From positions 1,116,001-1,180,000 of the forward strand of contig NZ_QXTG01000001.1 of assembly GCF_003581425.1 (NCBI RefSeq): a stretch of 64,000 bases of DNA. The letters are read 5' to 3'. Shown here in pieces: positions 32,610 to 41,297 of this stretch. The DNA comes from Amnibacterium setariae. GTDB lineage: Bacteria; Actinomycetota; Actinomycetes; Actinomycetales; Microbacteriaceae. The notes under the pieces were generated by a model, which did not search any database, was not told the DNA's origin, and was given only the letters and a program-made list of their open reading frames with translations. The stretch's first letter is position 1. Each line of letters opens with the position of its first letter. The translations under genes and the position numbers were made by a program.

Positions 32610-33371
32610 ATGGATCGCGACGAGGCGACGACCCCCACCGCGGTGCTCCGACCGGTCGCGGTCGTCGGCGCCCTGCTCCTCCTGCTCGGCTCGGTGCTCG
32701 CGCTCGCGAGCGACGCGGTCGGCGAACGCGGGGCGGTCGGCTCCGCGCTCGTCGACGCCAAGGGCGTGTTCTGGGCCAACCAGGAGCTCAACGTCTGGTC
32801 CTGGTACTCCACGGTGCTGCTCGCCGCGCTGGCCGCGGCCTTCGCGGTCACCGCGCTCCTCCGCCGCGCCGCCCGCCGTCCGCACGTCGACGTCGTCGTC
32901 TTCGCGTGCGTCGCCGCCTGGCTGTCGATCGACGAGGCCGCAGCCCTCCACGAGCGGCTCGGCACCCTCGCTCGCGCGGTCGGCGTGCGCGGGACGTTCG
33001 AGTGGGTCGCGCTCGGGCTGCCCGTCGCGATCGTCGGGGTCGTCGCGCTCGTCCTCGTCTCCCGCCGCACCGAACCGCTGCTCCGGCGGCGGCTCGGGAT
33101 CGCGGCCCTCGTGTTCCTCGGCGGCTCGCTCGGGCTCGAGGCCGTCGCGGGAACCCTCGTCGAGACCTGGGGGCTCAGCAAGACGGCACCGCTCTTCATC
33201 CTCGAGGTGACGCTCGAGGAGGCGGCCGAGGTCGCCGGGGTGCTCCTCGCGCTCCGCGCCGTGCTCGGAGGGCTCCGCGTCGCCGTCGGGCCGAGCGGGA
33301 TCGCGGTCCACGACGAGCCCGAGCACGGCGGCCGCCGAGTGCGGGCGGAGGGCGCCCCCGTCGTGCGTTGA
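32610..33371 (+). CDS. multi-pass membrane protein with acid/His motifs, unknown
   Basis: A 253-residue protein with about five to six transmembrane segments (near residues 14-33, 65-86, 95-112, 131-152, 165-185 and 208-228). Two charged motifs face the membrane edge: AWLSIDEAAALHERL near residue 103 and ILEVTLEEAAEVAGVLLALRA near residue 198, patterns with clustered Asp/Glu/His that could bind metal. Large extracytoplasmic loop VFWANQELNVWSWYS after the first helix. No family recognised. Start set by a leaderless promoter. It ends 29 bases from the convergent gatD-like stop. Confidence 0.7.
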   Translation: MDRDEATTPTAVLRPVAVVGALLLLLGSVLALASDAVGERGAVGSALVDAKGVFWANQELNVWSWYSTVLLAALAAAFAVTALLRRAARRPHVDVVVFACVAAWLSIDEAAALHERLGTLARAVGVRGTFEWVALGLPVAIVGVVALVLVSRRTEPLLRRRLGIAALVFLGGSLGLEAVAGTLVETWGLSKTAPLFILEVTLEEAAEVAGVLLALRAVLGGLRVAVGPSGIAVHDEPEHGGRRVRAEGAPVVR

Positions 33372-33400
33372 CCGGCGGCGCGGACCGCGCGCCCGCCCGG

Positions 33401-34183
33401 TCAGACCGGGCGGCGGAGCCCGGTGCCCGCGCTCGCGGGCACGTAGGAGCGGGAGCCGCGGCCGGCCGCGCGGGCGTGCAGCACCGCGTTCGCCCGCTCC
33501 GCGATGCGGTCCACCGCGCGGTGCCGCTCCCCGGGCCGGTAGTCGAGCCCGCGGCGAGCGGCCGCGACGCCGAGCAGCTCGTCCGCGACCCGAGGGTTGC
33601 GGGGGAGCAGCGGGCCGTGGAGGTTCGTGCCGACGACCCGGCCGGACGCGGCGCCCTCGTCGGGCCGCCCCGGCGCGTTGCCCGCGCCGAGCAGCACCCG
33701 GCCCCACGGCTCCGTCCCCTCGTCGAGCTCCGCCTCCTGACCGAGGTTGTGGTAGCCGTGCACCCGGCCGATCGCGGTCTCCACGACGGCGAACCCGCTC
33801 ACGCGCGCGGCGGGTCGGCTGCTGCCGCGCAGCAGGCCGAGCCCGGCGACCGGCACCCGGTCGCCCGGCAGCAGGAGGCGGTCGAGCAGCAGGTGGAACC
33901 CGCCGGCGACCCCGAGCACCGGCACGCCGTCCGCGACCCACTCGTGCAGCACCGCCCGCTGCCCGGCGAGGCGGGCGAGCGCGGCGCGCTGCCCGGCGAC
34001 CGACGGGCCGCCGACGTGCACGAGGTCCGGGCGGGCGGCCCACCAGCGCCGGTCGTCGCCGGTGACCACCGCCGCGTCGATCCGGGCCCAGTCGAGCCGG
34101 CGCCGGAGCGCCAGCACGTTCCCGCGGTCGCCGTTGACGTCCATGCCGCCGGGCAGCAGGTCGAGCAGGACGACACGGCTCAC
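33401..34183 (-). CDS. GatD-like type 1 glutamine amidotransferase lacking the catalytic Cys
   Basis: A 260-residue CobB/CobQ-type amidotransferase, the partner of MurT. LLPGGMDVNGDRGNVLALRRRL and VVGTNLHGPLLPRNPRVADELL are the GatD signatures, the latter with the conserved His (residue 189). The nucleophile elbow reads VPVLGVAGGFHLLLD: the Cys of the usual GxCxGxQ motif is Ala93 and the Gln is His97. The whole protein has no Cys. It is therefore unlikely to hydrolyse glutamine. It may have another or structural role, for example as MurT partner in a ligase. GTG start overlaps the MurT stop (GTGA). Confidence 0.85.
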   Translation of the reverse strand: MSRVVLLDLLPGGMDVNGDRGNVLALRRRLDWARIDAAVVTGDDRRWWAARPDLVHVGGPSVAGQRAALARLAGQRAVLHEWVADGVPVLGVAGGFHLLLDRLLLPGDRVPVAGLGLLRGSSRPAARVSGFAVVETAIGRVHGYHNLGQEAELDEGTEPWGRVLLGAGNAPGRPDEGAASGRVVGTNLHGPLLPRNPRVADELLGVAAARRGLDYRPGERHRAVDRIAERANAVLHARAAGRGSRSYVPASAGTGLRRPV

Positions 34184-35499
34184 GACGCGCTCCGGTCGAG
34201 CCGCAGGCGGCGCCGGATGACGCGCATGCTCTCCGGCGTCATCACGATGCGGCGCCGCACGCCGTCCGGCAGCGGCGCGGTCAGGTGCGCGACCACCGCG
34301 CGGTCCAGGTCCTCGTCGACGCGGCCCACCGCGACCTCGTCGTAGGCGAGCCGGAGCGCGGTGTCCCACGCCTGCCACCCGGACACGAGGTCCACGTGCT
34401 CGAGCGGGCGCCAGTCCGCGAGCCATAGCTGCGAGGCGTCGAAGATGTCGCGGCCGACGGCGACCATCGTGGAGACGCCGCGCGGGTCGAGCAGGTCGAG
34501 GTTCGCCTGCATCGTCGCGGGGCTCTTCGTCAGCACGAGCTCCACCTCGGCGCCGAGCGCGGTCACGGTCTCCTCCCGCCCGAACACGGCGGCGGAGGCG
34601 TCGATCGCGGTGCGCGCCAGCCGCTCGTCGTAGCGCTCGCCGAGGACGGCCGCCGCGGCCTCGAGCGCGGCGGCCGCGTCCACGGCGACGTGGGCGCCGC
34701 GACCGGGCAGGCGGAGGACGTCGCGCCCGCGCTCGGTCCGCACCTCGGCCCGGTCGCCGTCCACGCGCTCGACGACCGCGTCGGCCGCCGTCTCGACCGC
34801 GGGGCCGGAGAAGTCGGGCGCGGAGCCGGGCGGATGCGGCAGCGCCGCGCGGACCGCGGCCGAGAGCCCGAAGCGGCGGACGACCGCCCCGGCCAACTCC
34901 CGGTCCCGGCCGATCGCGGCGACGAGCGGGTCGTCCGCGTTCACCACGAGCGCGCCCGTCGCCGCCTCGGCGGCCCGGCGGAGGTAGGCGGCGACGAGCT
35001 CCGGCTCCTGCCAGCGGTGCAGCTGGTCGATCATCACGTTCAGCAGCACGACCACTCGTGCGGCGGCGTCCGCGGCGACCGCGCCCGCGTAGCCCTCGTC
35101 GACCTCCACGACCGCGACGTCGGCGGTGGTCCGCGCAGCACCGTCGATCTGCGGCAGCAGCTCCGCGGTGATGCCGTGCGGGATGTTCGCGGTCCGCCGG
35201 TTGGCGAGCACGGTCAGGCCGTGCCGCTCGAGGATCGCCCGCACGAGCGCCGCGGTCGTCGACTTCCCGCTGGAGCCCGACACGACCACCACGCCGAGCG
35301 GCGGCTGCCGGAGCACGTGCCCCACCAGGTCGGGGGCGAGCCGCAGGGCGACGCGGCCGGGGATCGCGGTGCCGCCGCCGGGGCGGACGAGGTGCACGAG
35401 CAGTGCCGTCGCCCGGCCCGCGAGCACCGCCGCCCGGCGGCGCACGGGGCCGCTCCGGCGCCGAGCGCGGCGGAGCAGCGGGGCTCGCCGGTGCGCCAT
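34180..35499 (-). CDS. MurT-like Mur ligase (no zinc ribbon)
   Basis: A 439-residue Mur ligase-like protein: basic N-terminus, central ATPase with VVVVSGSSGKSTTAALVRAIL near residue 72 (usual form GTNGKTTT), NIPHGITAELLPQIDG, VVEVDEGYAGAV and VVVLLNVMIDQLHRWQEPELVAAYL (metal/ATP-binding region), and a C-terminal MurT domain (FGREETVTALGAEVELVLTKSPATMQANLDLL). MurT with GatD amidates D-Glu of lipid II. The Cys4 zinc ribbon of characterised MurT is absent: no Cys in the protein. Leaderless-type box TAGAAC lies seven bases upstream of the ATG. First gene of the two-gene operon. Confidence 0.85.
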   Translation of the reverse strand: MAHRRAPLLRRARRRSGPVRRRAAVLAGRATALLVHLVRPGGGTAIPGRVALRLAPDLVGHVLRQPPLGVVVVSGSSGKSTTAALVRAILERHGLTVLANRRTANIPHGITAELLPQIDGAARTTADVAVVEVDEGYAGAVAADAAARVVVLLNVMIDQLHRWQEPELVAAYLRRAAEAATGALVVNADDPLVAAIGRDRELAGAVVRRFGLSAAVRAALPHPPGSAPDFSGPAVETAADAVVERVDGDRAEVRTERGRDVLRLPGRGAHVAVDAAAALEAAAAVLGERYDERLARTAIDASAAVFGREETVTALGAEVELVLTKSPATMQANLDLLDPRGVSTMVAVGRDIFDASQLWLADWRPLEHVDLVSGWQAWDTALRLAYDEVAVGRVDEDLDRAVVAHLTAPLPDGVRRRIVMTPESMRVIRRRLRLDRSAS

Positions 35500-35506
35500 G
35501 CCCGCC

Positions 35507-35512
35507 GTTCTA
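35507..35512 (-). promoter_or_regulatory. -10 box of leaderless murT-like gene
   Basis: TAGAAC on the minus strand, seven bases before the ATG at 35499. It deviates from TANNNT at the last base. Confidence 0.4.
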
Positions 35513-35653
35513 CCCGAGGAGGAGCGCCGCGTCGCCGTTCCGCACGGCGTGTAGCGGAGGTCGGCCCGCCCTGACGGCCGACCCGCCGCGCGTGCCCCGG
35601 CCGGTCAGGTCGTGTTCACGCCGGTCGGATCGAGGGCACGAGCGGGATGCAGG

Positions 35654-37054
35654 TCAGCCGGGGCGCGTCATCGACAGGACGTCGAGCGCCGTGTCGAGCT
35701 GCTCCTCCGTCACCTCGCCGCGCTCGACGAAGCCGAGGTCGATCACGGCCTGCCGCACGGTGATGCCCTGCGCCACCGAGTGCTTCGCGACCTTCGCGGC
35801 CGCCTCGTAGCCGATCGCCCGGTTCAGCTTCGTCACGATCGAGGGGGAGGACTCGGCGAGGGCGCGGGCGCGCTCCTCGTTCACGGCCAGGCCCGCGAGG
35901 ACCTTGTCCGCGAGCAGGTGCGAGACCGCGGCGAGGAGGCGGACGGACTCGAGCAGCGCGGTGCCCATCACCGGGATCGCGACGTTGAGCTCGAAGACGC
36001 CGGAGGCGCCCGCCCAGGTGATCGTCGCGTCGTTCCCGATCACCCGCGCGGCGACCATGAGGGTCGCCTCCGGGATGACCGGGTTCACCTTGCCCGGCAT
36101 GATCGAGGAGCCCGGCTGCAGGTCCGGGATGTGCAGCTCGCCGAGCCCGGCGTTCGGCCCGGAGCCCATCCAGCGGAGGTCGTTCGAGATCTTCGTCAGG
36201 CTGACGGCGAGGACCTTCAGCGCGCCGGACGCCTCGACGAGTCCGTCGCGGGCGCCCTGCGCCTCGAAGTGGTCCGCGGCCTCGACGATCGGCAGGCCGG
36301 TGGTCTCGGCGAGGATCTCGATGACGGCGGGGGAGAAGCCCGCGGGCGTGTTGATGCCCGTGCCGGTCGCGGTGCCGCCGAGCGGCACCTCCGCGAGGCG
36401 CGGCACCATGGCGGCGATGCGGTCGAGCGCGAGCCGGATCTGGCGCGCGTAGCCGCCGAACTCCTGGCCGAAGGTCACGGGCGTCGCGTCCATCAGGTGC
36501 GTGCGGCCCGCCTTCACGAGCTGCGCCCACGCCGTCGCCTTCTCCTCGAGCGCCGTCGCGAGGTGCTCGAGCGCCGGCACGAGCACGGTCTGCACGGCCT
36601 CCGTCGCCGCGAGGTGCACCGAGGTCGGGAACACGTCGTTCGACGACTGGGAGGCGTTCACCTCGTCGTTCGGGTGCACGGGGCGGCCGAGGCGCTGCGT
36701 CGCGAGCGACCCGAGCACCTCGTTCATGTTCATGTTCGAGGAGGTGCCGCTGCCCGTCTGGTAGACGTCGACCGGGAACTGGTCGAGGTGCTCGCCCGCG
36801 ACGATCTCGTCGGCGGCGCCGACGATCGCGTCGACGACGTCCGTCGGCAGCACGCCGAGGCGGCCGTTGACGATCGCCGCCGCCCGCTTGATGCGCGCGA
36901 GCGCGACGACCTGCGCGTCCTCGAGCCGTGACCCCGAGATCGGGAAGTTCTCGACGGCGCGCTGCGTCTGCGCCGCCCAGAGCGCGTCGCGGGGGACGCG
37001 CACCTCGCCCATCGTGTCGTGCTCGATGCGGTAGGCAGCGTCGTCGGACGTCAT
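35654..37054 (-). CDS. fumC: class II fumarate hydratase
   Basis: A 466-residue class II fumarase. [33 protein letters not shown] at the N-terminus, [14 protein letters not shown] near residue 104, [18 protein letters not shown] near 135 and [15 protein letters not shown] near 320 (the family signature GSSxMPxKxNP) place it with FumC. It hydrates fumarate to malate in the TCA cycle and needs no iron-sulfur cluster. AAGGAG precedes the ATG. Last gene of the operon from xseA, 37 bases after the carbonic anhydrase gene. Confidence 0.96.
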   Translation of the reverse strand: MTSDDAAYRIEHDTMGEVRVPRDALWAAQTQRAVENFPISGSRLEDAQVVALARIKRAAAIVNGRLGVLPTDVVDAIVGAADEIVAGEHLDQFPVDVYQTGSGTSSNMNMNEVLGSLATQRLGRPVHPNDEVNASQSSNDVFPTSVHLAATEAVQTVLVPALEHLATALEEKATAWAQLVKAGRTHLMDATPVTFGQEFGGYARQIRLALDRIAAMVPRLAEVPLGGTATGTGINTPAGFSPAVIEILAETTGLPIVEAADHFEAQGARDGLVEASGALKVLAVSLTKISNDLRWMGSGPNAGLGELHIPDLQPGSSIMPGKVNPVIPEATLMVAARVIGNDATITWAGASGVFELNVAIPVMGTALLESVRLLAAVSHLLADKVLAGLAVNEERARALAESSPSIVTKLNRAIGYEAAAKVAKHSVAQGITVRQAVIDLGFVERGEVTEEQLDTALDVLSMTRPG

Positions 37055-37091
37055 CAGGCTCCTTCGCCGTGGGGAGGGTCGACCGGTCGGG

Positions 37092-37703
37092 TCAGGACGT
37101 GGCGCCCACCGCGAAGCGCCGCTCGACGCGGCCCTCCGCCAGGCGGTAGTTCGCACCGACCACGTCCACGGTACCGTCCGCCACCGTGGCGGACAGCAGG
37201 TCGGAGGCGGCGAGCAGCGACGCCACCGTGGACTCGAGGTGCGCCTCGCCGACGGCCGCCGCGTCGCCGTCGTGCGCCGCGCGCACGGCCGGCCGGATCG
37301 CCTGGATGTGGGCCGCGATCAGGGGCGGCAGCGGCGGCGCGTCGGGCGCGGAGGCGTCGATCGCCGCCTGCACGGCCCCGCAGCGGTCGTGGGCGAGCAC
37401 GACGACGAGCGGCACGCCGAGCACGCCGACCGCGTACTCGACCGAGGCGATCGCGGAGGCGCTCGCCACCTGGCCGGCGTTCCGGATCACGAACAGGTCG
37501 CCGAGCCCCTGGTCGAAGAGCACCTCCGCCGCGACGCGGGAGTCGCTGCACCCGAGGATCGTCGCGACCGGTCGCTGGCCCTCGGCGAGCTCGGCGCGCC
37601 GGTGCGCGTCCTGCCGCGGGTGCTCCGGCCGGTCGGCGACGAAGCGCTCGTTGCCGTCGGCGAGGCGCTGCCAGGCCGCGGTCGCCGCTCGTTCGGTGCT
37701 CAC
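37092..37703 (-). CDS. beta-carbonic anhydrase
   Basis: A 203-residue beta-class carbonic anhydrase. [31 protein letters not shown] near residue 48 has zinc ligand Cys and the Asp-Arg dyad, and [18 protein letters not shown] near residue 98 has the His and second Cys. NGxxRF-like [10 protein letters not shown] is at residue 17. It interconverts CO2 and bicarbonate. The GTG start overlaps the DUF4245 stop (GTGA). The link to fumC next door may be bicarbonate supply for anaplerosis. Confidence 0.94.
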   Translation of the reverse strand: MSTERAATAAWQRLADGNERFVADRPEHPRQDAHRRAELAEGQRPVATILGCSDSRVAAEVLFDQGLGDLFVIRNAGQVASASAIASVEYAVGVLGVPLVVVLAHDRCGAVQAAIDASAPDAPPLPPLIAAHIQAIRPAVRAAHDGDAAAVGEAHLESTVASLLAASDLLSATVADGTVDVVGANYRLAEGRVERRFAVGATS

Positions 37704-38359
37704 GGCAGGGTCCCTCCGCCTTCCAGTCCACGGGCCTCGGCGCTCGCGGCGGCCTTCGCGGCGAGGTCGCGGATCTCGCGCTCCGGTGCCGTGCCGTACA
37801 CGGCGACGAGCACGCCGCCGATCCGCGTCGCGAGGCCGTAGGCGACGTTACCGGCGTCGCGGCCGAGCTCCCTGCGGTCGTACACCCGCCACGGCAGGCC
37901 GCCGATCGTGGTCGTGCCGGTGGGGCGGGCGCGCTGCATCGTCGTCGCCAGCAGGTCGTCGGTGCCGGGCAGCCCCTCGGTGAGCCCGGCGTACTCGGCG
38001 CCGTCGATCACCCAGCCGACGTACCAGGAGGAGCCGTCGCCGCTGCCCCGCAGCTCCGCCGCGTTGGCCTTCCAGCCGGCGGGCACCGCGGGGGCGATCA
38101 GCGGCCGGCCGGCGGTGTCGCCGTACTGCTGCGCGACCTGCTGCACGTCGACGTCCCGCTGCACGGGCTGGTCGCCGCGCGGCACGATCAGCACGATCGC
38201 GGCGACGAGGAGCACGCACGCGACGAGCGAGCCGACGAGGTTGCGCCAGTTCTGCCGCGACCGCCGCAGGACGCGGTCGCGCGCCTTGCGCTCGGCGGTC
38301 TCTTCGGGGGTCTCGGGCCGGCCCAGCTCCGCGACGACCCGGCCGGAGGGGTCGCTCAC
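37700..38359 (-). CDS. DUF4245 membrane-anchored protein
   Basis: A 219-residue protein: about 40 polar N-terminal residues, one membrane helix (about residues 43-61, VGSLVACVLLVAAIVLIVP) and an outside domain. SWYVGWVIDGAEYAGLTEG, TTTIGGLPWRVYDRREL and GGVLVAVYGTAPEREI fit DUF4245. Found next to exonuclease VII and carbonic anhydrase in this family of genomes. Function unknown. GTG start overlaps the xseB stop. Confidence 0.8.
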   Translation of the reverse strand: MSDPSGRVVAELGRPETPEETAERKARDRVLRRSRQNWRNLVGSLVACVLLVAAIVLIVPRGDQPVQRDVDVQQVAQQYGDTAGRPLIAPAVPAGWKANAAELRGSGDGSSWYVGWVIDGAEYAGLTEGLPGTDDLLATTMQRARPTGTTTIGGLPWRVYDRRELGRDAGNVAYGLATRIGGVLVAVYGTAPEREIRDLAAKAAASAEARGLEGGGTLP

Positions 38360-38568
38360 GACTCGGCGCGCGCGGCGTCGAGCCGCGCCCGCGCGCCCGT
38401 CAACCACGTCTCGCAGCGGGTCGCGAGCGCCTCGCCGCGCTCCCAGAGCGCCAGCGACTCCTCGAGGGTGGCGCCGCCCCGCTCGAGCTGATCGACGACC
38501 GCGATCAGCGCGTCCCGGGCGGCCTCGTACGACAGCGAGTCGATGTCGGTGGGTGCCGGGTCGGTCAT
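38356..38568 (-). CDS. xseB: exodeoxyribonuclease VII small subunit
   Basis: A 70-residue helical protein. LSYEAARDALIAVVDQLERGGATLEESLALWERGEALATRCETWL is the whole XseB signature. It pairs with XseA to degrade single-stranded DNA from either end. Ten bases after xseA; its stop overlaps the DUF4245 start. Confidence 0.95.
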   Translation of the reverse strand: MTDPAPTDIDSLSYEAARDALIAVVDQLERGGATLEESLALWERGEALATRCETWLTGARARLDAARAES

Positions 38569-38578
38569 GCCCGGCAGT

Positions 38579-39835
38579 CTACGAGCGGGCTCCGACCGGC
38601 TCGGCCCGGTCGGCGGGCTCCCGGTCGACGGCGCCCTCGCTCGTCGCGGCGACCGCCCCGTCGACCACGCGCACGGTCAGCGGCGTGCCGGTCGGGGCGT
38701 CGGCGACGTGCCGCAGCGCCGCGCCGTCGCCGCCGAGCACGATCGCGTAGCCGCGCTCGAGCGTGCGGAGGGGGGAGAGCGCGCGCAGGTGCCCGCGGGC
38801 CTCCGCGAGCCGCCGCTCGGCCGCGTCGACGGCGCGGTCGACCAGCTCGGCGGACCGCGCGGCCCAGCGGGTCAGCTCGTCGGCGCGGCTGTCGACGATC
38901 CAGCCGCCGTCCGCGAGCACGCGACGCTGCCGCAGCGACGCGACCCGGTCCGCCTCCATCCGCACCGTCTGCGTCAGGCGGTTGCGGATGCGCGCGCGGG
39001 CCTGGCTGACGCCGTTCAGCTCGTCGGTCACGTCCGGCACGACGCGCTTCGCCGCGTCGGTCGGGGTGGAGGCGCGCAGGTCGGCGACGTCGTCGAGCAG
39101 CGGCCGGTCGTTGTCGTGGCCGATCGCGCTGACGACCGGCGTCCGGGCCGCGGCGACCGCGCGGAGCAGCCGCTCGTCGCTGAACCCGAGCAGGTTCTGG
39201 AAGTCGCCGCCGCCGCGGGCGATGACGATGACGTCGACCTCGGGGTCCGCGTCGAGGGCCGCGAGCGCGGCGAGCACCTCCGGCACCGTGCGGTCGCCCT
39301 GCACGGCGGCGTGCACGACGCGGAAGTCGACGCTCGGCCAGCGCAGCTGCGCGTTGCGGATCACGTCCTTCTCCGCGTCGGAGTCCTTGCCCGTGATGAG
39401 GCCGATCCGGTGCGGGAGGAACGGGAGCCGGCGCTTGCGCGCGGGGTCGAACAGGCCCTCCGCCGCGAGCGTGCGCCGCAGCAGCTCGAGCCGCTCGAGC
39501 AGGTCGCCGAGCCCGACGTGCTTCATCTGGAAGACCTGCATCGAGATCGAGCCGGCCTTCAGCCAGTAGTCCGGCTTGACGAGCGCGATCACGCGGTCGC
39601 CCTGCTTGAGGTCCGCCGGCAGCCGCGACTTCACGCTCGACCAGATCTGGAAGGAGACGGTCACGTCCCGCTCGAGGTCCTTGAGCTTGCCGTAGACGTT
39701 CGCGCCGCGGACGCCCCACTGGGTGATCTCGCCCTCGACCCAGACCTGCCCGAGCCGGTCGATCCAGCCCTTCAGCTTGTCGCCGAGCACGCCCACCGAC
39801 CAGGGCGTCTCCGCCGTCCCGACGCCGTCGCTCAT
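38579..39835 (-). CDS. xseA: exodeoxyribonuclease VII large subunit
   Basis: A 418-residue XseA. The N-terminal OB fold (SVGVLGDKLKGWIDRLGQVWVEGEITQW..GANVYGKLKD) is followed by the nuclease domain: PHRIGLITGKDSDAEKDVIRNAQLRWP near residue 135, VDVIVIARGGGDFQNLLGFSDERLLRAV and PVVSAIGHDNDRPLLDDVADLRASTPTDAA. The C-terminal coiled coil is rich in Arg and Ala, and LSPLRTLERGYAIV is the typical end. First gene of the five-gene operon down to fumC. ATG at 39835 with AGGAG seven bases upstream. Only 23 bases separate it from the divergent ispH start. Confidence 0.95.
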   Translation of the reverse strand: MSDGVGTAETPWSVGVLGDKLKGWIDRLGQVWVEGEITQWGVRGANVYGKLKDLERDVTVSFQIWSSVKSRLPADLKQGDRVIALVKPDYWLKAGSISMQVFQMKHVGLGDLLERLELLRRTLAAEGLFDPARKRRLPFLPHRIGLITGKDSDAEKDVIRNAQLRWPSVDFRVVHAAVQGDRTVPEVLAALAALDADPEVDVIVIARGGGDFQNLLGFSDERLLRAVAAARTPVVSAIGHDNDRPLLDDVADLRASTPTDAAKRVVPDVTDELNGVSQARARIRNRLTQTVRMEADRVASLRQRRVLADGGWIVDSRADELTRWAARSAELVDRAVDAAERRLAEARGHLRALSPLRTLERGYAIVLGGDGAALRHVADAPTGTPLTVRVVDGAVAATSEGAVDREPADRAEPVGARS

Positions 39836-39846
39836 GCGCACGCTCC

Positions 39847-39852
39847 TAGAAT
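39847..39852 (+). promoter_or_regulatory. -10 box of leaderless ispH
   Basis: TAGAAT, six bases before the GTG at 39859. It overlaps the Shine-Dalgarno region of the divergent xseA, so both start signals share a 23-base gap. Confidence 0.6.
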
Positions 39853-39858
39853 CCTCGC

Positions 39859-40911
39859 GTGGTCCCCCCGGTCGAGCTCGGTCTTCCCGCGAGTCCGTCG
39901 ACCGCGTCCACGGTAGTCGACGGGTCCGTCACCGGGTCCGGTCGTGTGCTGCTCGCCGCCCCGCGCGGCTACTGCGCCGGCGTCGACCGCGCCGTGGTCG
40001 CCGTCGAGAAGGCGCTCGAGCGCTACGGCTCGCCCGTCTACGTGCGCAAGCAGATCGTGCACAACGTGCACGTCGTGAAGCGCCTCGAGGAGCAGGGCGC
40101 GGTGTTCGTCGACGAGGTCGACGAGGTGCCGACCGGCTCCCACGTCGTCTTCAGCGCCCACGGCGTCGCCCCGGCCGTCGTCCGCGCGGCCGCCGACCGC
40201 GGCCTGCAGGCGATCGACGCGACCTGCCCGCTGGTCACCAAGGTCCACCGCGAGGCCGTGCGCTTCGCGCGCGACGACCGGCACATCCTCCTCATCGGCC
40301 ACCACGGCCACGAGGAGGTCGAGGGCACGATGGGGGAGGCGCCCGAGCGCACCACGCTCGTGGGCTCGCCGGAGGAGGCCGACACCGTCGAGGTCGCCGA
40401 CCCGGACAACCTGGTCTGGCTCTCGCAGACGACCCTCTCCGTCGACGAGACGATGGAGACGGTCCGCCGCCTGCGCACGCGCTTCCCGAACCTCGCCGAC
40501 CCGCCCTCGGACGACATCTGCTACGCCACGCAGAACCGCCAGGTCGCGGTGAAGAAGATCGCCCGCGACGCGGACGTCGTGCTCGTGGTCGGCAGCGCCA
40601 ACTCCTCGAACTCGGTGCGCCTCGTCGAGGTCGCGCTCGACGGCGGCGCCCGCGCCTCCTACCGCATCGACGACGCGAGCGAGCTCGACCCCGCCTGGCT
40701 CGAGGGCGCCTCGACCGTCGGCGTGACGAGCGGCGCGAGCGTGCCGGAGCGCCTCGTCCGCGACCTGCTCGCGGTGCTCGCCGAGCACGGCTACGGCACG
40801 GTGGAGGAGGTGCGCACCGCGGAGGAGGACCTCGTCTTCTCCCTGCCCCGCGAGCTGCGCCGCGACGCCTCAGGCAACCGCGACCCCCGGGCGCTCGGCG
40901 GCCGCAGCTGA
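39859..40911 (+). CDS. ispH: 4-hydroxy-3-methylbut-2-enyl diphosphate reductase
   Basis: A 350-residue Isp[25 protein letters not shown] near residue 31 has the first cluster Cys, [16 protein letters not shown] near residue 122 the second, and [11 protein letters not shown] near residue 217 the third, the three ligands of the 4Fe-4S cluster. [19 protein letters not shown] and [12 protein letters not shown] are other conserved blocks. It makes IPP and DMAPP in the last step of the MEP pathway and supplies the cis-prenyltransferase elsewhere in this window. Leaderless GTG start. Confidence 0.97.
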   Translation: MVPPVELGLPASPSTASTVVDGSVTGSGRVLLAAPRGYCAGVDRAVVAVEKALERYGSPVYVRKQIVHNVHVVKRLEEQGAVFVDEVDEVPTGSHVVFSAHGVAPAVVRAAADRGLQAIDATCPLVTKVHREAVRFARDDRHILLIGHHGHEEVEGTMGEAPERTTLVGSPEEADTVEVADPDNLVWLSQTTLSVDETMETVRRLRTRFPNLADPPSDDICYATQNRQVAVKKIARDADVVLVVGSANSSNSVRLVEVALDGGARASYRIDDASELDPAWLEGASTVGVTSGASVPERLVRDLLAVLAEHGYGTVEEVRTAEEDLVFSLPRELRRDASGNRDPRALGGRS

Positions 40912-41291
40912 CCGGGGAGGCGCGGCGCGCGCCGACCTGGGACCCGGTCGCCACCGTCGGCCTGCTCGTCATCGGGCTGATCGACGTCACGCGGACGGTC
41001 GCGCTCTCCCGCGACCTCGGGTCGGTGCTCGACGGCGTCTTCCGGGAGGCCGGCTACGGCGAGTACACGAGCACGGGCGTCGCCACGACCGTCGGCCTCG
41101 TCGTCGCCGCGGTGAACGTGCTCGGCCTCGTGCTGGCGATCGCGCTGGCCGTGCCGCGCCTGCGCGCGCACCGGACGGCGTTCTGGATCCCGCTCGTCCT
41201 CGGGCTCTCGTGCGCCGTCCTGACGCTGATCCTCGTGGTGGTCGCCGCGGCGCTCGACCCGGCGTTCACCGCCCACCTCCGCGCGGGCTGA
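40908..41291 (+). CDS. small multi-pass membrane protein, DUF6264-like
   Basis: About 127 residues with three membrane helices (near residues 12-28, 55-78 and 87-112). The [18 protein letters not shown] start and [36 protein letters not shown] end resemble DUF6264 proteins. No ATG, GTG or TTG lies in frame near the hydrophobic region. A CTG at 40908 overlaps the ispH stop as CTGA, the same geometry as the GTGA overlaps here, so a coupled CTG start is proposed. The start is uncertain. Confidence 0.6.
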   Translation: MTGEARRAPTWDPVATVGLLVIGLIDVTRTVALSRDLGSVLDGVFREAGYGEYTSTGVATTVGLVVAAVNVLGLVLAIALAVPRLRAHRTAFWIPLVLGLSCAVLTLILVVVAAALDPAFTAHLRAG

Positions 41292-41297
41292 CCCCGC

